NCBI RefSeq assembly: GCF_001899645.1
Contig: NZ_MKVV01000057.1
Span: forward strand, 1-64,000
Length of the DNA stretch: 64,000 bases
From: Pseudonocardia sp. 73-21
Lineage (GTDB): Bacteria > Actinomycetota > Actinomycetes > Mycobacteriales > Pseudonocardiaceae
Direction: 5' to 3'
The first letter of the stretch is position 1. Each line of letters opens with the position of its first letter. The position numbers and the translations under genes were made by a program. The notes below the pieces were generated by a model. That model worked only from the letters and a program-made list of their open reading frames with translations. It was not told where the DNA came from and searched no databases. Below, piece by piece: positions 34,421 to 43,145 of the stretch.

Positions 34421-35449
34421 ATGAGCATCGACCACCCCCGGTTCCGCGCCGCCGCCGTCCAGGCCGCGCCCGCCTTCCTCGACCTCGACGCCGGCGTGGA
34501 CAAGGCGATCGCCCTCATCGCCGAGGCCGCCGCGAACGGCGCGAAGCTGATCGGCTTCCCCGAGACCTGGCTGCCCGGCTACCCCTGGTTCATCTGGCTC
34601 GACTCCCCGGCGTGGGGCATGCAGTTCGTGCAGCGCTACCACGACAACTCGCTGGTCTACGGCTCGCGCCACGCCGACCGCCTCGCCGCCGCGGCCCGCG
34701 AGCACGCGATCACCGTCGTCATGGGCATCTCCGAGCGCCAGGCCGGCAGCCTCTACATCGCGCAGTGGATCATCGGCCCCGACGGCGAGACGATCGCCCG
34801 GCGCCGCAAGCTCAAGCCGACCCACGTGGAGCGCACGGTGTTCGGCGAGGGCGACGGCTCCGACCTGTCGGTCTACCCGACGCCGCTGGGCCGCATCGGC
34901 GGACTCTGCTGCTGGGAGCACCTGCAGCCGCTGTCCAAGTACGCCATGTACGCCCAGGACGAGCAGGTGCACGTCGGCGCGTGGCCGAGCTTCTCGCTCT
35001 ACGTCGGCGGCGCGTACGCGCTCGGTCCGGAGGTCAACACCTCGGCCAGCCGCGTCTACGCCGTCGAGGGTCAGTGCTTCGTGCTGGCCCCGTGCGCCAC
35101 GGTCTCCCCGGAGATGGTGGAGCTGATGTGCACCGACGACACCAAGCGCGCGCTGCTGCAGCCCGGCGGCGGCCACGCCCGCATCTTCGCCCCCGACGGG
35201 CAGGAGATCGCCGAGGCGCTCGCGCCGGACGTCGAGGGCATCCTCTACGCCGACCTCGACCTCGGCATGATCTCGCTGGCCAAGGCCGCGGCGGATCCGT
35301 CGGGCCACTACTCCCGCCCCGACGTCACGCGCCTGCTGCTCAACAAGACCCCCGGCGACCGCGTGGTGCCGTTCTCCGCCCCGGGCGTCGAGATCGAGGG
35401 TGACATCGTGGCCACATCAGCAGGAGCGATGGCCGACATCAGGAGATAG
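34421..35449 (+). CDS. Nitrilase
   Basis: A 342-residue carbon-nitrogen hydrolase converting nitriles to carboxylic acids and ammonia. The catalytic triad is complete: Glu48 in GFPETWLPGYPWF, Lys130 in RRRKLKPTHVERTVFGEGDG and Cys164 in GGLCCWEHLQPL. The CWEHLQPL form and the length mark a true nitrilase rather than an amidase of the superfamily. I chose the ATG at 34421; an in-frame ATG two codons upstream would add M-R. It is divergent from the NitR-like regulator and is followed by an SDR gene 38 bases downstream. The ammonium produced links loosely with the nitrite-assimilation genes elsewhere in the window. Confidence 0.92.
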   Translation: MSIDHPRFRAAAVQAAPAFLDLDAGVDKAIALIAEAAANGAKLIGFPETWLPGYPWFIWLDSPAWGMQFVQRYHDNSLVYGSRHADRLAAAAREHAITVVMGISERQAGSLYIAQWIIGPDGETIARRRKLKPTHVERTVFGEGDGSDLSVYPTPLGRIGGLCCWEHLQPLSKYAMYAQDEQVHVGAWPSFSLYVGGAYALGPEVNTSASRVYAVEGQCFVLAPCATVSPEMVELMCTDDTKRALLQPGGGHARIFAPDGQEIAEALAPDVEGILYADLDLGMISLAKAAADPSGHYSRPDVTRLLLNKTPGDRVVPFSAPGVEIEGDIVATSAGAMADIRR

Positions 35450-35487
35450 CTCTTCCTGATCCCGGCGCCGGGAGCGAGGGTGGGCAC

Positions 35488-36225
35488 GTGGACCTCCGAT
35501 TCGACGGCCGCGTCGTGCTCGTCACCGGCGCCGGGCAGGGGCAGGGGGCGGCGTTCGCGCGCCGCCTGGCGGCCGAGGGCGCCACGACGATCGGCCTCGA
35601 CGTCACGCCGGAGCCGGTCGAGGAGCTGCCCGGCGTCGACTACCGGCAGCTCGACGTCACCGACGCGCAGGCCTGGAAGGACCTCGACCTCGACCGCGTC
35701 GACGGCCTGGTCTGCAACGCCGGCATCACCTGGCGGGCCCGCCTCGGTGACGTCGACCCGGCCGGTCTCGCCCGGGTCCACGAGATCAAAGTGACGGGCA
35801 CGGTGCTGGGCATCCAGACCGTCACCCCGCTGATGACCGCCGGCGGCGCGATCGTGGTCATCGGGTCGGTGGCCGCGCTGTCCGGGCACTACCCGCTGGC
35901 CTACACGGCCAGCAAGTGGGCCCTGCGCGGCGTGGCCAAGGCGGCCTCGCTGGAGCTGGGGCCGCGCCGGATCCGCGTCAACACCGTGCACCCCGGCTTC
36001 ATCGCGACGCCCATGACCGCGTCGGCGCCGCCGGAGTTCCGGGCGAGCAACCTGGCCGAGACGCCGCTGGGCCGCCTGGGCACCGTCGAGGACATCGTGC
36101 CGATCGTGACGTTCCTGCTGTCGGACGACGCCTCGTACATCACCGGCGCGGAGATCGCCGTGGACGGCGGGATGAGCGCGCACGGCGGCGTCAAGTCCAT
36201 CAGCGACGCCCTGCGCTCCACATGA
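35488..36225 (+). CDS. Short-chain dehydrogenase/reductase
   Basis: A 245-residue classical SDR. The cofactor loop reads TGAGQGQG (14-21, the usual TGxxxGxG), with Asp at the end of the second strand (GLDVTPEP), favouring NAD(H). NAGITWRARL, the catalytic Ser in VIGSVAALSG, and YTASKW with Tyr and Lys follow. The C-terminal half ends with the typical ITGAEIAVDGGMSAHGG. The substrate is unknown. It lies directly behind the nitrilase gene, so a role in handling a nitrile-derived alcohol or ketone is conceivable but not shown. Confidence 0.88.
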   Translation: MDLRFDGRVVLVTGAGQGQGAAFARRLAAEGATTIGLDVTPEPVEELPGVDYRQLDVTDAQAWKDLDLDRVDGLVCNAGITWRARLGDVDPAGLARVHEIKVTGTVLGIQTVTPLMTAGGAIVVIGSVAALSGHYPLAYTASKWALRGVAKAASLELGPRRIRVNTVHPGFIATPMTASAPPEFRASNLAETPLGRLGTVEDIVPIVTFLLSDDASYITGAEIAVDGGMSAHGGVKSISDALRST

Positions 36226-36259
36226 GCCGCGCCGGCGCGCAGCGGCTAGATTCGGCTCC

Positions 36260-37540
36260 GTGCCTGTCGAACTGCCCACAGTCGATCTCCACAGGGCGAC
36301 GCTGGCCAACGGCCTGCGCGTCCTGATCGTCCCGGATCCTGCAACGCCCGTCGTCGGGGTCGCCGTGCACGTCGACGTCGGCTTCCGCTCCGAGCCGGAG
36401 GGGCGCACGGGCTTCGCGCACCTCTTCGAGCACCTGATGTTCCAGGGCAGCGAGAGCCTGGAGAAGCTCGCGCACTTCCGGCACGTCCAGAGCTCGGGCG
36501 GGGTCTTCAACGGCTCCACCCACCAGGACTACACCGACTACTTCGAGATCCTCCCGGCCGCCGCGCTCGAGCGCGCGCTGTTCCTGGAGGCCGACCGGCT
36601 GCGCGCACCCACCCTCAGTGTCGAGAACCTCCGCAACCAGGTGGACGTCGTCAAGGAGGAGATCCGGCTCAACGTCCTGAACCGGCCCTACGGCGGGTTC
36701 CCCTGGATCCTGCTGCCGCCCGTTCTCTACGACACGTTCCCCAACGCGCACAACGGCTACGGCGACTTCTCCGAGCTGGAGCAGGCCTCGCTGGAGGACG
36801 CGGCGTCGTTCTTCGACACCTTCTACGCGCCGGGCAACGCGCAGGTGACCGTGGCCGGCTACCTCGACGTCGACGAGACGCTGCGGCTCGTCGAGAAGCA
36901 CTTCGGCGACATCCCGGCCCGGCCCACACCGGTGCGGCCGTCGTTCGCGGAGCCGATCCCGGGCGCCGAGCGCCGCCGGTCGGTGACCGACGCGCACGCC
37001 CCGATGCCCGCGCTCGCCATCGGCTACCGCCTGCCCGACCCGGCCACCGACCTCGACGGGTACCTCGGCCACGCCCTGCTGGGCTCGGTGCTCGGCGACG
37101 GCGAGGCCGCCCGCCTGGAGCGGGGGCTCGCGCAGACGGGGCTGGTCACCGACATCTCCGCCAGTGCCGGGCTGATGGGCCCGCTGGACGCCCGCGACCC
37201 CGACACGTTCACGATCACGGCGGTGCACCCGGCCGAGATCGACGCGGACCGCGTGCTCGCCGCCGTCGACGAGGAGCTGGACAAGCTCGCCGCCACCGGC
37301 CCCACGGCCGACGAGCTCGCCCGTCAGGTGGCCCGCTGGTCGGCGGGCCTGCACCAGGAGAACGACCGCGTCATGTACCGGATGCTGGGTCTCGGCGCCC
37401 GCGAGCTGCTCTACGGCCGGGCCGAGATCGGCGTCGAGCTGCCGGAGCGGCTCGCCGCCGTCACGCCGGCGCAGGTGCAGGCCGCGGCGGCCACCCTCCG
37501 CGGCTCGGGGCGCGGCGTGCTGCTGGTGGAGCCGTCATGA
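36260..37540 (+). CDS. M16 family zinc metallopeptidase (catalytic subunit)
   Basis: A 426-residue processing-peptidase-like protein. The inverted zinc motif HxxEH is present as HLFEHLMF (His54, Glu57, His58), with the third ligand Glu expected in VVKEEIRLNV about 75 residues later. The usual M16 N terminus (TLANGLRVLIVPDPATPVVG) is seen. It is 76 bases upstream of a second M16 protein that lacks the zinc motif, and the two should form an active/inactive heterodimer like other M16B pairs. Between them sits a dispersed palindrome. It starts with GTG. Confidence 0.92.
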   Translation: MPVELPTVDLHRATLANGLRVLIVPDPATPVVGVAVHVDVGFRSEPEGRTGFAHLFEHLMFQGSESLEKLAHFRHVQSSGGVFNGSTHQDYTDYFEILPAAALERALFLEADRLRAPTLSVENLRNQVDVVKEEIRLNVLNRPYGGFPWILLPPVLYDTFPNAHNGYGDFSELEQASLEDAASFFDTFYAPGNAQVTVAGYLDVDETLRLVEKHFGDIPARPTPVRPSFAEPIPGAERRRSVTDAHAPMPALAIGYRLPDPATDLDGYLGHALLGSVLGDGEAARLERGLAQTGLVTDISASAGLMGPLDARDPDTFTITAVHPAEIDADRVLAAVDEELDKLAATGPTADELARQVARWSAGLHQENDRVMYRMLGLGARELLYGRAEIGVELPERLAAVTPAQVQAAAATLRGSGRGVLLVEPS

Positions 37541-37557
37541 GCAGCGGCTCCGCCGCC

Positions 37558-37599
37558 CGTGCGCGGATATCCGTGCCGGAGCACCGTTTTCCGCGCACG
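37558..37599. repeat. Dispersed palindrome, copy 4
   Basis: The left arm (37558-37576) and right arm (37581-37599) pair imperfectly around CGGA. The flanks GCGGCTCCGCCGCC and ACGACCCC match those of copy 1. It sits between the two M16 genes. Confidence 0.85.
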
Positions 37600-37616
37600 A
37601 CCCCTGGAGGGCTCCG

Positions 37617-38972
37617 ATGACCCGCTCCGCCGAGGAGATCGGCCGCACCGAGGCTGGGCCGCGGGAGCTGCCGCCGCTCGGCCCCACCCGTGACGTGCCG
37701 CTGCCCGACGTCGAGGACCGCACGCTCCCCAACGGCCTGCGCGTGCTCGCCGCCCACCGCCCCGGCGTGCCGATGGTGGAGCTGCGGCTGCGCGTGCCGT
37801 TCGCGGGGGAGGCGCCCGGGCACCCCGCCGTCGCCGAGCTCCTGTCGGCCACCCTGCTCACCGGCACGCCCACCCGCGACCGGGTCGAGATCGACGACGC
37901 GCTGGCCGCCGTCGGCGCCGACCTCGGCGTCAGCGTCGACCCGGAACGCTTGATGATAACCGGCTCCGGCCTGTCCGACGGGCTCGCCGACGTGTTGGGC
38001 GTGCTCGCCGACGTTCTCACCGCGGCCACGCATCCCGACGACGAGGTCGCCCGCGAGCGCGAGCGGCTCGTCGAGCGGATCTCCGTGGCGCGGGCGCAAC
38101 CGCGCACGATCGCGCGGGCGGCGTTGCAGCGCAAGCGTTTCGGTGATCACCCGATCACCCGCGAGATGCCGACGGGGGAGGCGGTCGCGGCCGTCACCGC
38201 CGAGGAGGTACGGGCTCTGCAGACCACCGCGCTCGTACCGCGGGGCTCGATCCTGACCCTCGTCGGCGACATCGACACCGGTGCCGCGATCGCCGAGGTC
38301 GAGAAGCAGCTCGCCGCCTGGACGTCCGAGCACGCCGCCGTCGAGATGTCCCCGCCGCCGCCGGTGCCCCCGGGCGACCTGGAGCTGGTGCACCGGCCCG
38401 GTTCGGTGCAGTCGCAGCTGCGGCTCACCGCGCCCGCCGTGCGCCGCGACCACCCGGACTACGCCGCGTTCCAGCTGGCCAACCTGGTCTTCGGCGGCTA
38501 CTTCTCCTCGCGCTGGATGGAGAACATCCGCGAGGACAAGGGCTACACCTACGGCGCCCACTCCGGCATCGAGTTCATCCCCGGCGGCGCGCTGCTCGGG
38601 GTGGACACCGACGTCGCCAGCGACGTCACCGCCGCCGCGCTGCTGGAGACCCGCTACGAGCTGGGCCGGCTCACGGCGGTGCCGCCCACGGCCGAGGAGG
38701 TCGACGCGGCGCGCGCCTACTCCATCGGCTCGCTGCTGATCTCGCTCGACAACCAGGGCGGGCTCGCGTCGACGATCACGGCGATGGCGGCCGACGGGCT
38801 CGACATCGACTGGGTGCGGTCCCATCCCGCGCGGCTGGAGGCGGTCACCGTCGAGCAGGTGGCGGCCGCGGCCCTGACGTACTTCGCACCCACTGCGTTC
38901 ACGGGGGTGGTCGTCGGCGACGCCGACGTCATCGGTGCCGGCGTGCGGGCCCTGGGGGGAATCGCGTCGTGA
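37617..38972 (+). CDS. M16 family peptidase-like protein, non-catalytic partner
   Basis: A 451-residue homologue of the preceding peptidase. Where the zinc motif should be, the sequence reads APGHPAVAELLSATLL, without HxxEH, so it cannot bind zinc in the usual way. It keeps the substrate-positioning R/Y pair of the partner subunit (SSRWMENIREDKGYTYGAHS). It therefore resembles alpha-type subunits of mitochondrial processing peptidase. The C terminus overlaps nudC by GTGA. It may be translated from the same message as the catalytic subunit, with the palindrome in the gap able to reduce read-through. Confidence 0.9.
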   Translation: MTRSAEEIGRTEAGPRELPPLGPTRDVPLPDVEDRTLPNGLRVLAAHRPGVPMVELRLRVPFAGEAPGHPAVAELLSATLLTGTPTRDRVEIDDALAAVGADLGVSVDPERLMITGSGLSDGLADVLGVLADVLTAATHPDDEVARERERLVERISVARAQPRTIARAALQRKRFGDHPITREMPTGEAVAAVTAEEVRALQTTALVPRGSILTLVGDIDTGAAIAEVEKQLAAWTSEHAAVEMSPPPPVPPGDLELVHRPGSVQSQLRLTAPAVRRDHPDYAAFQLANLVFGGYFSSRWMENIREDKGYTYGAHSGIEFIPGGALLGVDTDVASDVTAAALLETRYELGRLTAVPPTAEEVDAARAYSIGSLLISLDNQGGLASTITAMAADGLDIDWVRSHPARLEAVTVEQVAAAALTYFAPTAFTGVVVGDADVIGAGVRALGGIAS

Positions 38973-39958
38973 CCGACTTCCAGCTGCTCGTCCCCCCCAT
39001 GCTCTCGCGCGCGGCGACCTTCCGCGACGAGACGCTGCGCACCGACCTGGCCCGTCAGGAGGCGGGCTGGCCGACCGCGCGGCTCGTCGTCGTCGACGAC
39101 CAGGGCCGCACGCCCGTCGACTGGGACACTCCCACCGGCGGGTTCGACTCCGGCGACGCCGCGAGCTGGGACGTCGCGAAGGGCGCCGGGGCCACGCTGA
39201 AGACGCGCGCCACCACGGGCACGACCCCCACCGAGGGCGCGGTCCTGCTCGGCGAGAGCGAGGGCGTGGCGTACTGGGCGGTCCGCGGCCGTCCCGACCT
39301 GGTGGCGGGCGACGACCCGTCCGAGTGGGCCGACCTGCGGATGACGGGCACCGCGCTCGACGCCCTGGGGGCCGGCCTGTTCACCACCGCCGTGGCCGTC
39401 CTGAACTGGCACGACGCCGCACAGTTCTGCGCCCGTGACGGCTCGCCGACCCGCGTCGCCAACGCCGGCTGGCACCGGCACTGCGAGGCGGCGGGCCACG
39501 AGGAGTACCCGCGCACCGACCCGGCGGTGATCTGCCTGGTGCACGACGGCGGCGACCGGATCTTGCTCGCGCGCCAGCCGTCGTGGCCGGAGGGCCGGTT
39601 CACGGTGCTCGCGGGCTTCGTCGAGGGCGGCGAGTCGCTGGAGGCGTGCGTGGAGCGGGAGATCCACGAGGAGGTCGGCGTCCACGTCACCGACATCCGC
39701 TACCTCGGCAGCCAGGCCTGGCCGTTCCCGCGCAGCCTGATGGTGGCCTTCCACGCGGTGGCCGACCCCGAGCAGCCGCTCGTGCCGGCGGACGGCGAGA
39801 TCGCCGAGGCGATGTGGGTGACGCGGACCGAGCTCCGTGCCGCCCTGGACCGCGGGGACTGGGGCGGCCGGGCCGGGCCGGGGGAGCGCCTGCTGCTCCT
39901 CCCCGGCAAGGTCAGCATCGCCCGCTCGATGGTGGAGAGCTGGGCCGCTCTGGACTGA
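38969..39958 (+). CDS. nudC: NADH/NAD-cap pyrophosphatase NudC
   Basis: A 329-residue Nudix hydrolase that cleaves NADH and, in other bacteria, removes NAD caps from RNA. The Nudix box is complete (GFVEGGESLEACVEREIHEE) and is followed by the NudC-specific motif, here SQAWPFPRSLM with Ala where most have Pro. The zinc ribbon between the halves is degenerate: FCARDG and HRHCEAAGHEEYP keep only one Cys of each pair. The start overlaps the upstream M16 gene (GTGA). In M. tuberculosis nudC (Rv3199c) lies beside the mycoredoxin and uvrD2 genes, exactly as here. Confidence 0.92.
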   Translation: MTDFQLLVPPMLSRAATFRDETLRTDLARQEAGWPTARLVVVDDQGRTPVDWDTPTGGFDSGDAASWDVAKGAGATLKTRATTGTTPTEGAVLLGESEGVAYWAVRGRPDLVAGDDPSEWADLRMTGTALDALGAGLFTTAVAVLNWHDAAQFCARDGSPTRVANAGWHRHCEAAGHEEYPRTDPAVICLVHDGGDRILLARQPSWPEGRFTVLAGFVEGGESLEACVEREIHEEVGVHVTDIRYLGSQAWPFPRSLMVAFHAVADPEQPLVPADGEIAEAMWVTRTELRAALDRGDWGGRAGPGERLLLLPGKVSIARSMVESWAALD

Positions 39959-39969
39959 CGATGTGGGGG

Positions 39970-40209
39970 CTACGCCACCAGCTCGACCTGCACGTCGCGG
40001 AGGCTCGGGTTCGTCTTCGTGCTCCCGTCGGCGAACTTGATCACCGGCACCGTCTGGTTGCCGCCGTTCACGCCCTCCACGAACGTCGCGGCGTCCGGGT
40101 TGCGCTCGATGTCGATCTCGTCGTAGGAGATGCCGGCCTGGTCGAGCTGGAGCTTGAGACGGCGGCAGAAGCCGCACCACGTGGTCGAGTACATCGTCAC
40201 CTGAGCCAT
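39970..40209 (-). CDS. Mycoredoxin (glutaredoxin-like)
   Basis: A 79-residue thioredoxin-fold protein with the redox motif [10 protein letters not shown] (Cys12-Gly-Phe-Cys15) and the cis-Pro segment [11 protein letters not shown]. Mycoredoxin-1 of mycobacteria (Rv3198A) reduces mycothiol mixed disulfides and occupies the same position next to uvrD2, so the same role is likely here. It is convergent with nudC (11-base gap) and divergent from uvrD2 (55 bases). Confidence 0.92.
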   Translation of the reverse strand: MAQVTMYSTTWCGFCRRLKLQLDQAGISYDEIDIERNPDAATFVEGVNGGNQTVPVIKFADGSTKTNPSLRDVQVELVA

Positions 40210-40264
40210 GCCCAGGTCAACGGCCTCGACCCGAACTGTCTTCCCGGGATGTCAGGATGGGCCT

Positions 40265-42316
40265 GTGACGTTGCTCGAAGCCCCCGAATCAGGACTCGAC
40301 GACGAGCAGCTCGCCGCGGTCACCGCCCCCCGGGGCCCGGTGTGCGTCCTGGCCGGCGCGGGCACGGGCAAGACCCGCACCATCACCCGCCGCATCGGCC
40401 ACCTCGTGCGCACCGGTCACGTCGCCCCGGGCCAGGTCCTCGCCGTCACGTTCACGGCGCGGGCCGCGGGGGAGATGCGACTCAGACTGCGTCAAGTGGG
40501 CGTGTCCGGTGTGCAGGCGCGAACCTTTCACGCAGCCGCGCTGAGGCAACTGCGCTACTTCTGGCCCCGCGTCGTCGGTGGCGACCAGTGGCAGCTGCTG
40601 GAGGGCAAGCTCCGCGTCGTCGGGCAGGCGGCCGCCCGGCTCAAGGCCGGCACCGACGCCGCGTCCCTGCGCGACTTCGCCGGCGAGATCGAGTGGGCCA
40701 AGGCCACGCTCGTCACGCCCGAGCAGTACCCGGCCACCGTGGCCCGCCTGCACCGCGACACCCCGGGTCCGGCCGAGCAGGTCGCCGCGGTCTACGCCGG
40801 GTACGAGGCGCTGAAGAACCGCGCCGAGATGCTCGACTTCGACGACCTGCTGCTGCACGTCGCCGGGGCGCTGGAGCAGAACGTCGGTGTGGCCGAGGAG
40901 TTCCGCGACCGCTACCGCTGCTTCGTCGTCGACGAGTACCAGGACGTCACGCCTTTGCAGCAGCGCGTGCTCGACGCCTGGCTCGGTGAGCGCGACGACC
41001 TCACCGTGGTGGGCGACGCCAACCAGACGATCTACACGTTCGCCGGCGCCAGCCCGCGCCACCTGCTGGAGTTCCCGCGCCGCTTCCCCGAGGCCACGGT
41101 GGTGCGGCTGCAGCGCGACTACCGCTCCACGCCCCAGGTGGTGGCCGCGGCCAACACGCTGATCGGCGCGGCGCGCGGGCGGGCCGCCGGCACGCGGCTG
41201 CAGCTCGTCGGACAGCTCCCGCCCGGCCCGGAGCCCGAGTTCACCGAGCACGACGACGAACCAGCCGAGGCCGCCGCCGTCGCGAAGAAGATCAAGCGGA
41301 TGGTCGCCGACGGCACGCCGGCCGCCGAGATCGCCGTGCTGTTCCGGATCAACGCGCAGTCCGAGGTCTACGAGCAGGCGCTCACCGAGGTGGGCGTGCC
41401 GTACCAGGTGCGGGGCGGAGAGCGGTTCTTCGCGCGGCCCGAGGTGCGCCGCGCCATGACGATGATCCGCATCAACAGCCAGGTCCCCGGCCCGCTCGTG
41501 GACGTCGTGCGCAAGGTGCTGCTCGTGGTCGGTCTGACGCCCGAGCCGCCCGGCGGTGCGCAGCAGCGGGCCCAGTGGGAGTCGCTGCTCGCCATCGTCG
41601 AGCTCGCCGAGGAACTGCTCGCCGTCGAGCCCGAGGCCGACATGCGCCGCTTCGCCCAGGAGCTCGAGACGCGTGCCGACGCCGCCCACCCGCCCACCGT
41701 GCAGGGCGTCACGCTGGCGTCGCTGCACGCGGCCAAGGGGCTCGAGTGGGACGTCGTGTTCCTCGTCGGGCTGGTGGACGGCACGCTGCCCATCCAGCAC
41801 GCCGACGGCGACGAGGACGCCATCGAGGAGGAGCGCAGGCTGCTCTACGTCGGCATCACCCGCGCCCGCCGCCGCGTCCTGCTGTCGTGGGCGCTGTCGC
41901 GGCAGCCCGGCGGGGCGCGCCGACGCCGGCGCAGCCGGTTCCTCTACGGGCTGATCCCGGAGCAGCACCCGGCGTCGCGGGTCGCGAATCCGACCGAGCG
42001 GGGCGGGTCCAAGCCGCGCTGCCGGATCTGCGGGTCGCCGCTCATCGGCATGGACGCCATGAAGATGCGCCGCTGCTCCGACTGTCCGTCCGATGTGGAT
42101 ACCGAGCTGCTCGACCGGTTGCGGGAGTGGCGCAGCGGTGAGGCTCGTGACCAGCAGGTTCCCGCCTACGTCGTGTTCACCGACGCCACGCTCACAGCCA
42201 TCGCCGAGCACCGCCCGGCCGACCGGGCCGCGCTCGTCGGCATCCCCGGCATCGGGGCCCGCAAGCTCGACCGGTACGGCTCCGCGGTGCTCTCGTTGAT
42301 CACCGAAGCAGACTGA
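40265..42316 (+). CDS. uvrD2: DNA helicase UvrD2
   Basis: A 683-residue SF1A helicase. Walker [10 protein letters not shown] is at 31-39, followed by [27 protein letters not shown] and [14 protein letters not shown]. After the motor come four cysteines (Cys586/Cys589 and Cys604/Cys607 in CRICG and CSDC) and a C-terminal HRDC domain from about 615. This motor-tetracysteine-HRDC order defines mycobacterial UvrD2 (Rv3198c), which unwinds 3'-tailed duplexes and is essential in mycobacteria. I chose the GTG at 40265; the longer frame from 40208 would add residues unlike the family. whiB7 and its leader follow. Confidence 0.93.
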   Translation: MTLLEAPESGLDDEQLAAVTAPRGPVCVLAGAGTGKTRTITRRIGHLVRTGHVAPGQVLAVTFTARAAGEMRLRLRQVGVSGVQARTFHAAALRQLRYFWPRVVGGDQWQLLEGKLRVVGQAAARLKAGTDAASLRDFAGEIEWAKATLVTPEQYPATVARLHRDTPGPAEQVAAVYAGYEALKNRAEMLDFDDLLLHVAGALEQNVGVAEEFRDRYRCFVVDEYQDVTPLQQRVLDAWLGERDDLTVVGDANQTIYTFAGASPRHLLEFPRRFPEATVVRLQRDYRSTPQVVAAANTLIGAARGRAAGTRLQLVGQLPPGPEPEFTEHDDEPAEAAAVAKKIKRMVADGTPAAEIAVLFRINAQSEVYEQALTEVGVPYQVRGGERFFARPEVRRAMTMIRINSQVPGPLVDVVRKVLLVVGLTPEPPGGAQQRAQWESLLAIVELAEELLAVEPEADMRRFAQELETRADAAHPPTVQGVTLASLHAAKGLEWDVVFLVGLVDGTLPIQHADGDEDAIEEERRLLYVGITRARRRVLLSWALSRQPGGARRRRRSRFLYGLIPEQHPASRVANPTERGGSKPRCRICGSPLIGMDAMKMRRCSDCPSDVDTELLDRLREWRSGEARDQQVPAYVVFTDATLTAIAEHRPADRAALVGIPGIGARKLDRYGSAVLSLITEAD

Positions 42317-42330
42317 TGCTCGAACTTTCG

Positions 42331-42368
42331 TGAAAATGGGTTGTGCAGCCCGAAGGGGCGTCTCTAAC
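42331..42368 (+). promoter_or_regulatory. whiB7 promoter with A-rich WhiB7 site
   Basis: A -35 hexamer TTGTGC (42341-42346) and -10 TCTAAC (42363-42368) are 16 bases apart. TGAAAATGGG lies directly before the -35. WhiB7 activates promoters, including its own, by binding a short A/T-rich stretch at this exact place through its AT-hook, so autoregulation is expected. Confidence 0.65.
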
Positions 42369-42434
42369 CTCACATCTCGACGGACTCACCAGCCCGTTCT
42401 CAGCCACGACCGACCTTCGAAGGGGGTGCCTCTG

Positions 42435-42602
42435 ATGATCACGACGACGAACCTCACCGCCGGAGCCGTCTACGGCACCCGTCCGTGCGTCGAGTCCGTG
42501 GCGCCCATGCACGCATGGAAGCAGCAGCGACCGTTGGCCGTCGGCTTCAACCAGATCGACAACAGCACAGGTGTGTCCGCACGGAGGCGTCGCCATCTAT
42601 AG
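42435..42602 (+). CDS. whiB7 leader peptide (upstream ORF)
   Basis: A 55-codon frame starting at ATG 42435 after GAAGGGGGTG. It lies within the long 5' leader of whiB7 and ends 24 bases before an intrinsic terminator. In actinobacteria, translation of such a leader ORF governs attenuation: ribosome stalling by translation inhibitors permits read-through into whiB7. The peptide contains a central HAWKQQRPLAVGFNQIDN and a C-terminal run of four arginines (SARRRRHL). The 3' end of this ORF can form its own hairpin (GGCGTCGCC with GGCGACAGCC, 42586-42611), a candidate alternative structure. Confidence 0.75.
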   Translation: MITTTNLTAGAVYGTRPCVESVAPMHAWKQQRPLAVGFNQIDNSTGVSARRRRHL

Positions 42603-42626
42603 GCGACAGCCACCGGCCCCAGATCG

Positions 42627-42668
42627 AAGGCCGCGGACCCCCTCACCGGGATCCGCGGCCTTTTTGTT
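42627..42668 (+). terminator. Intrinsic terminator (attenuator) in the whiB7 leader
   Basis: AAGGCCGCGGA (42627-42637) pairs with TCCGCGGCCTT (42652-42662) and runs into TTTTTGTTT. This is the only classical stem plus T-tract terminator I see in the window. It lies between the leader ORF and whiB7, where it would stop transcription unless the leader ribosome stalls. Confidence 0.85.
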
Positions 42669-42702
42669 TGTCCTGCCTGACCACATCTCTCAGGAGGTAG
42701 TT

Positions 42703-43098
42703 GTGTTAGTCCGATCAGTTCCGTTGGACGGCGGAGCGATCTGTCCCGACCAGTTCGGCGGCGAATCAGCCGACGGACTGGGATCCCTGCTCGCTCTGCT
42801 GGACGGCCCCGATGGGGCACCCCGCGCCGGCCTGGATCTGCCCTGTCGCTCCGGCGACGCCGACAAGTGGTTCGCCGAGGCTCCTTCCGAGCTGGAGCAG
42901 GCCAAGGCCCTGTGCGAGCAGTGCCCGATCCGGGCCGAGTGCCTGGAGGGTGCGCTGCGGCGTGCGGAGCCGTGGGGGGTCTGGGGTGGAGAGATCTTCG
43001 AGCGTGGGGTGGTCATCCCGCGCAAGAGGCCTCGTGGCCGCCCGAGCAAGGCCGACCTGGCCCGCGACCGCGCCTACGCCGCAGCCGTCTCGGCCTGA
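42703..43098 (+). CDS. whiB7: Antibiotic-response activator WhiB7
   Basis: A 131-residue iron-sulfur transcription factor that turns on intrinsic resistance genes when translation is inhibited. The 4Fe-4S ligands are Cys48, Cys71, Cys74 and Cys80, then come the WhiB turn WGVWGGE (91-97) and the AT-hook RPRGRPSK (RGRP at 111-114) that distinguishes WhiB7. AGGAGG (42692-42697) precedes the GTG. The second codon is TTA, a very rare codon in such a genome, so expression may depend on the bldA-type tRNA. The leader with promoter, ORF and terminator is intact. The position between uvrD2 and the ABC1 gene matches M. tuberculosis Rv3197A. Confidence 0.96.
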   Translation: MLVRSVPLDGGAICPDQFGGESADGLGSLLALLDGPDGAPRAGLDLPCRSGDADKWFAEAPSELEQAKALCEQCPIRAECLEGALRRAEPWGVWGGEIFERGVVIPRKRPRGRPSKADLARDRAYAAAVSA

Positions 43099-43145
43099 AC
43101 CACCCGTGGGCTCCGTGAGAGCCCTCCGACCCCAAGGAGATCCCG

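Noticed and set aside
37617..38972. Second M16 gene as a pseudogene because the zinc motif is missing
   Set aside because: The protein is full length and keeps the R/Y motif expected of non-catalytic M16B partners, and it is paired with an active copy.
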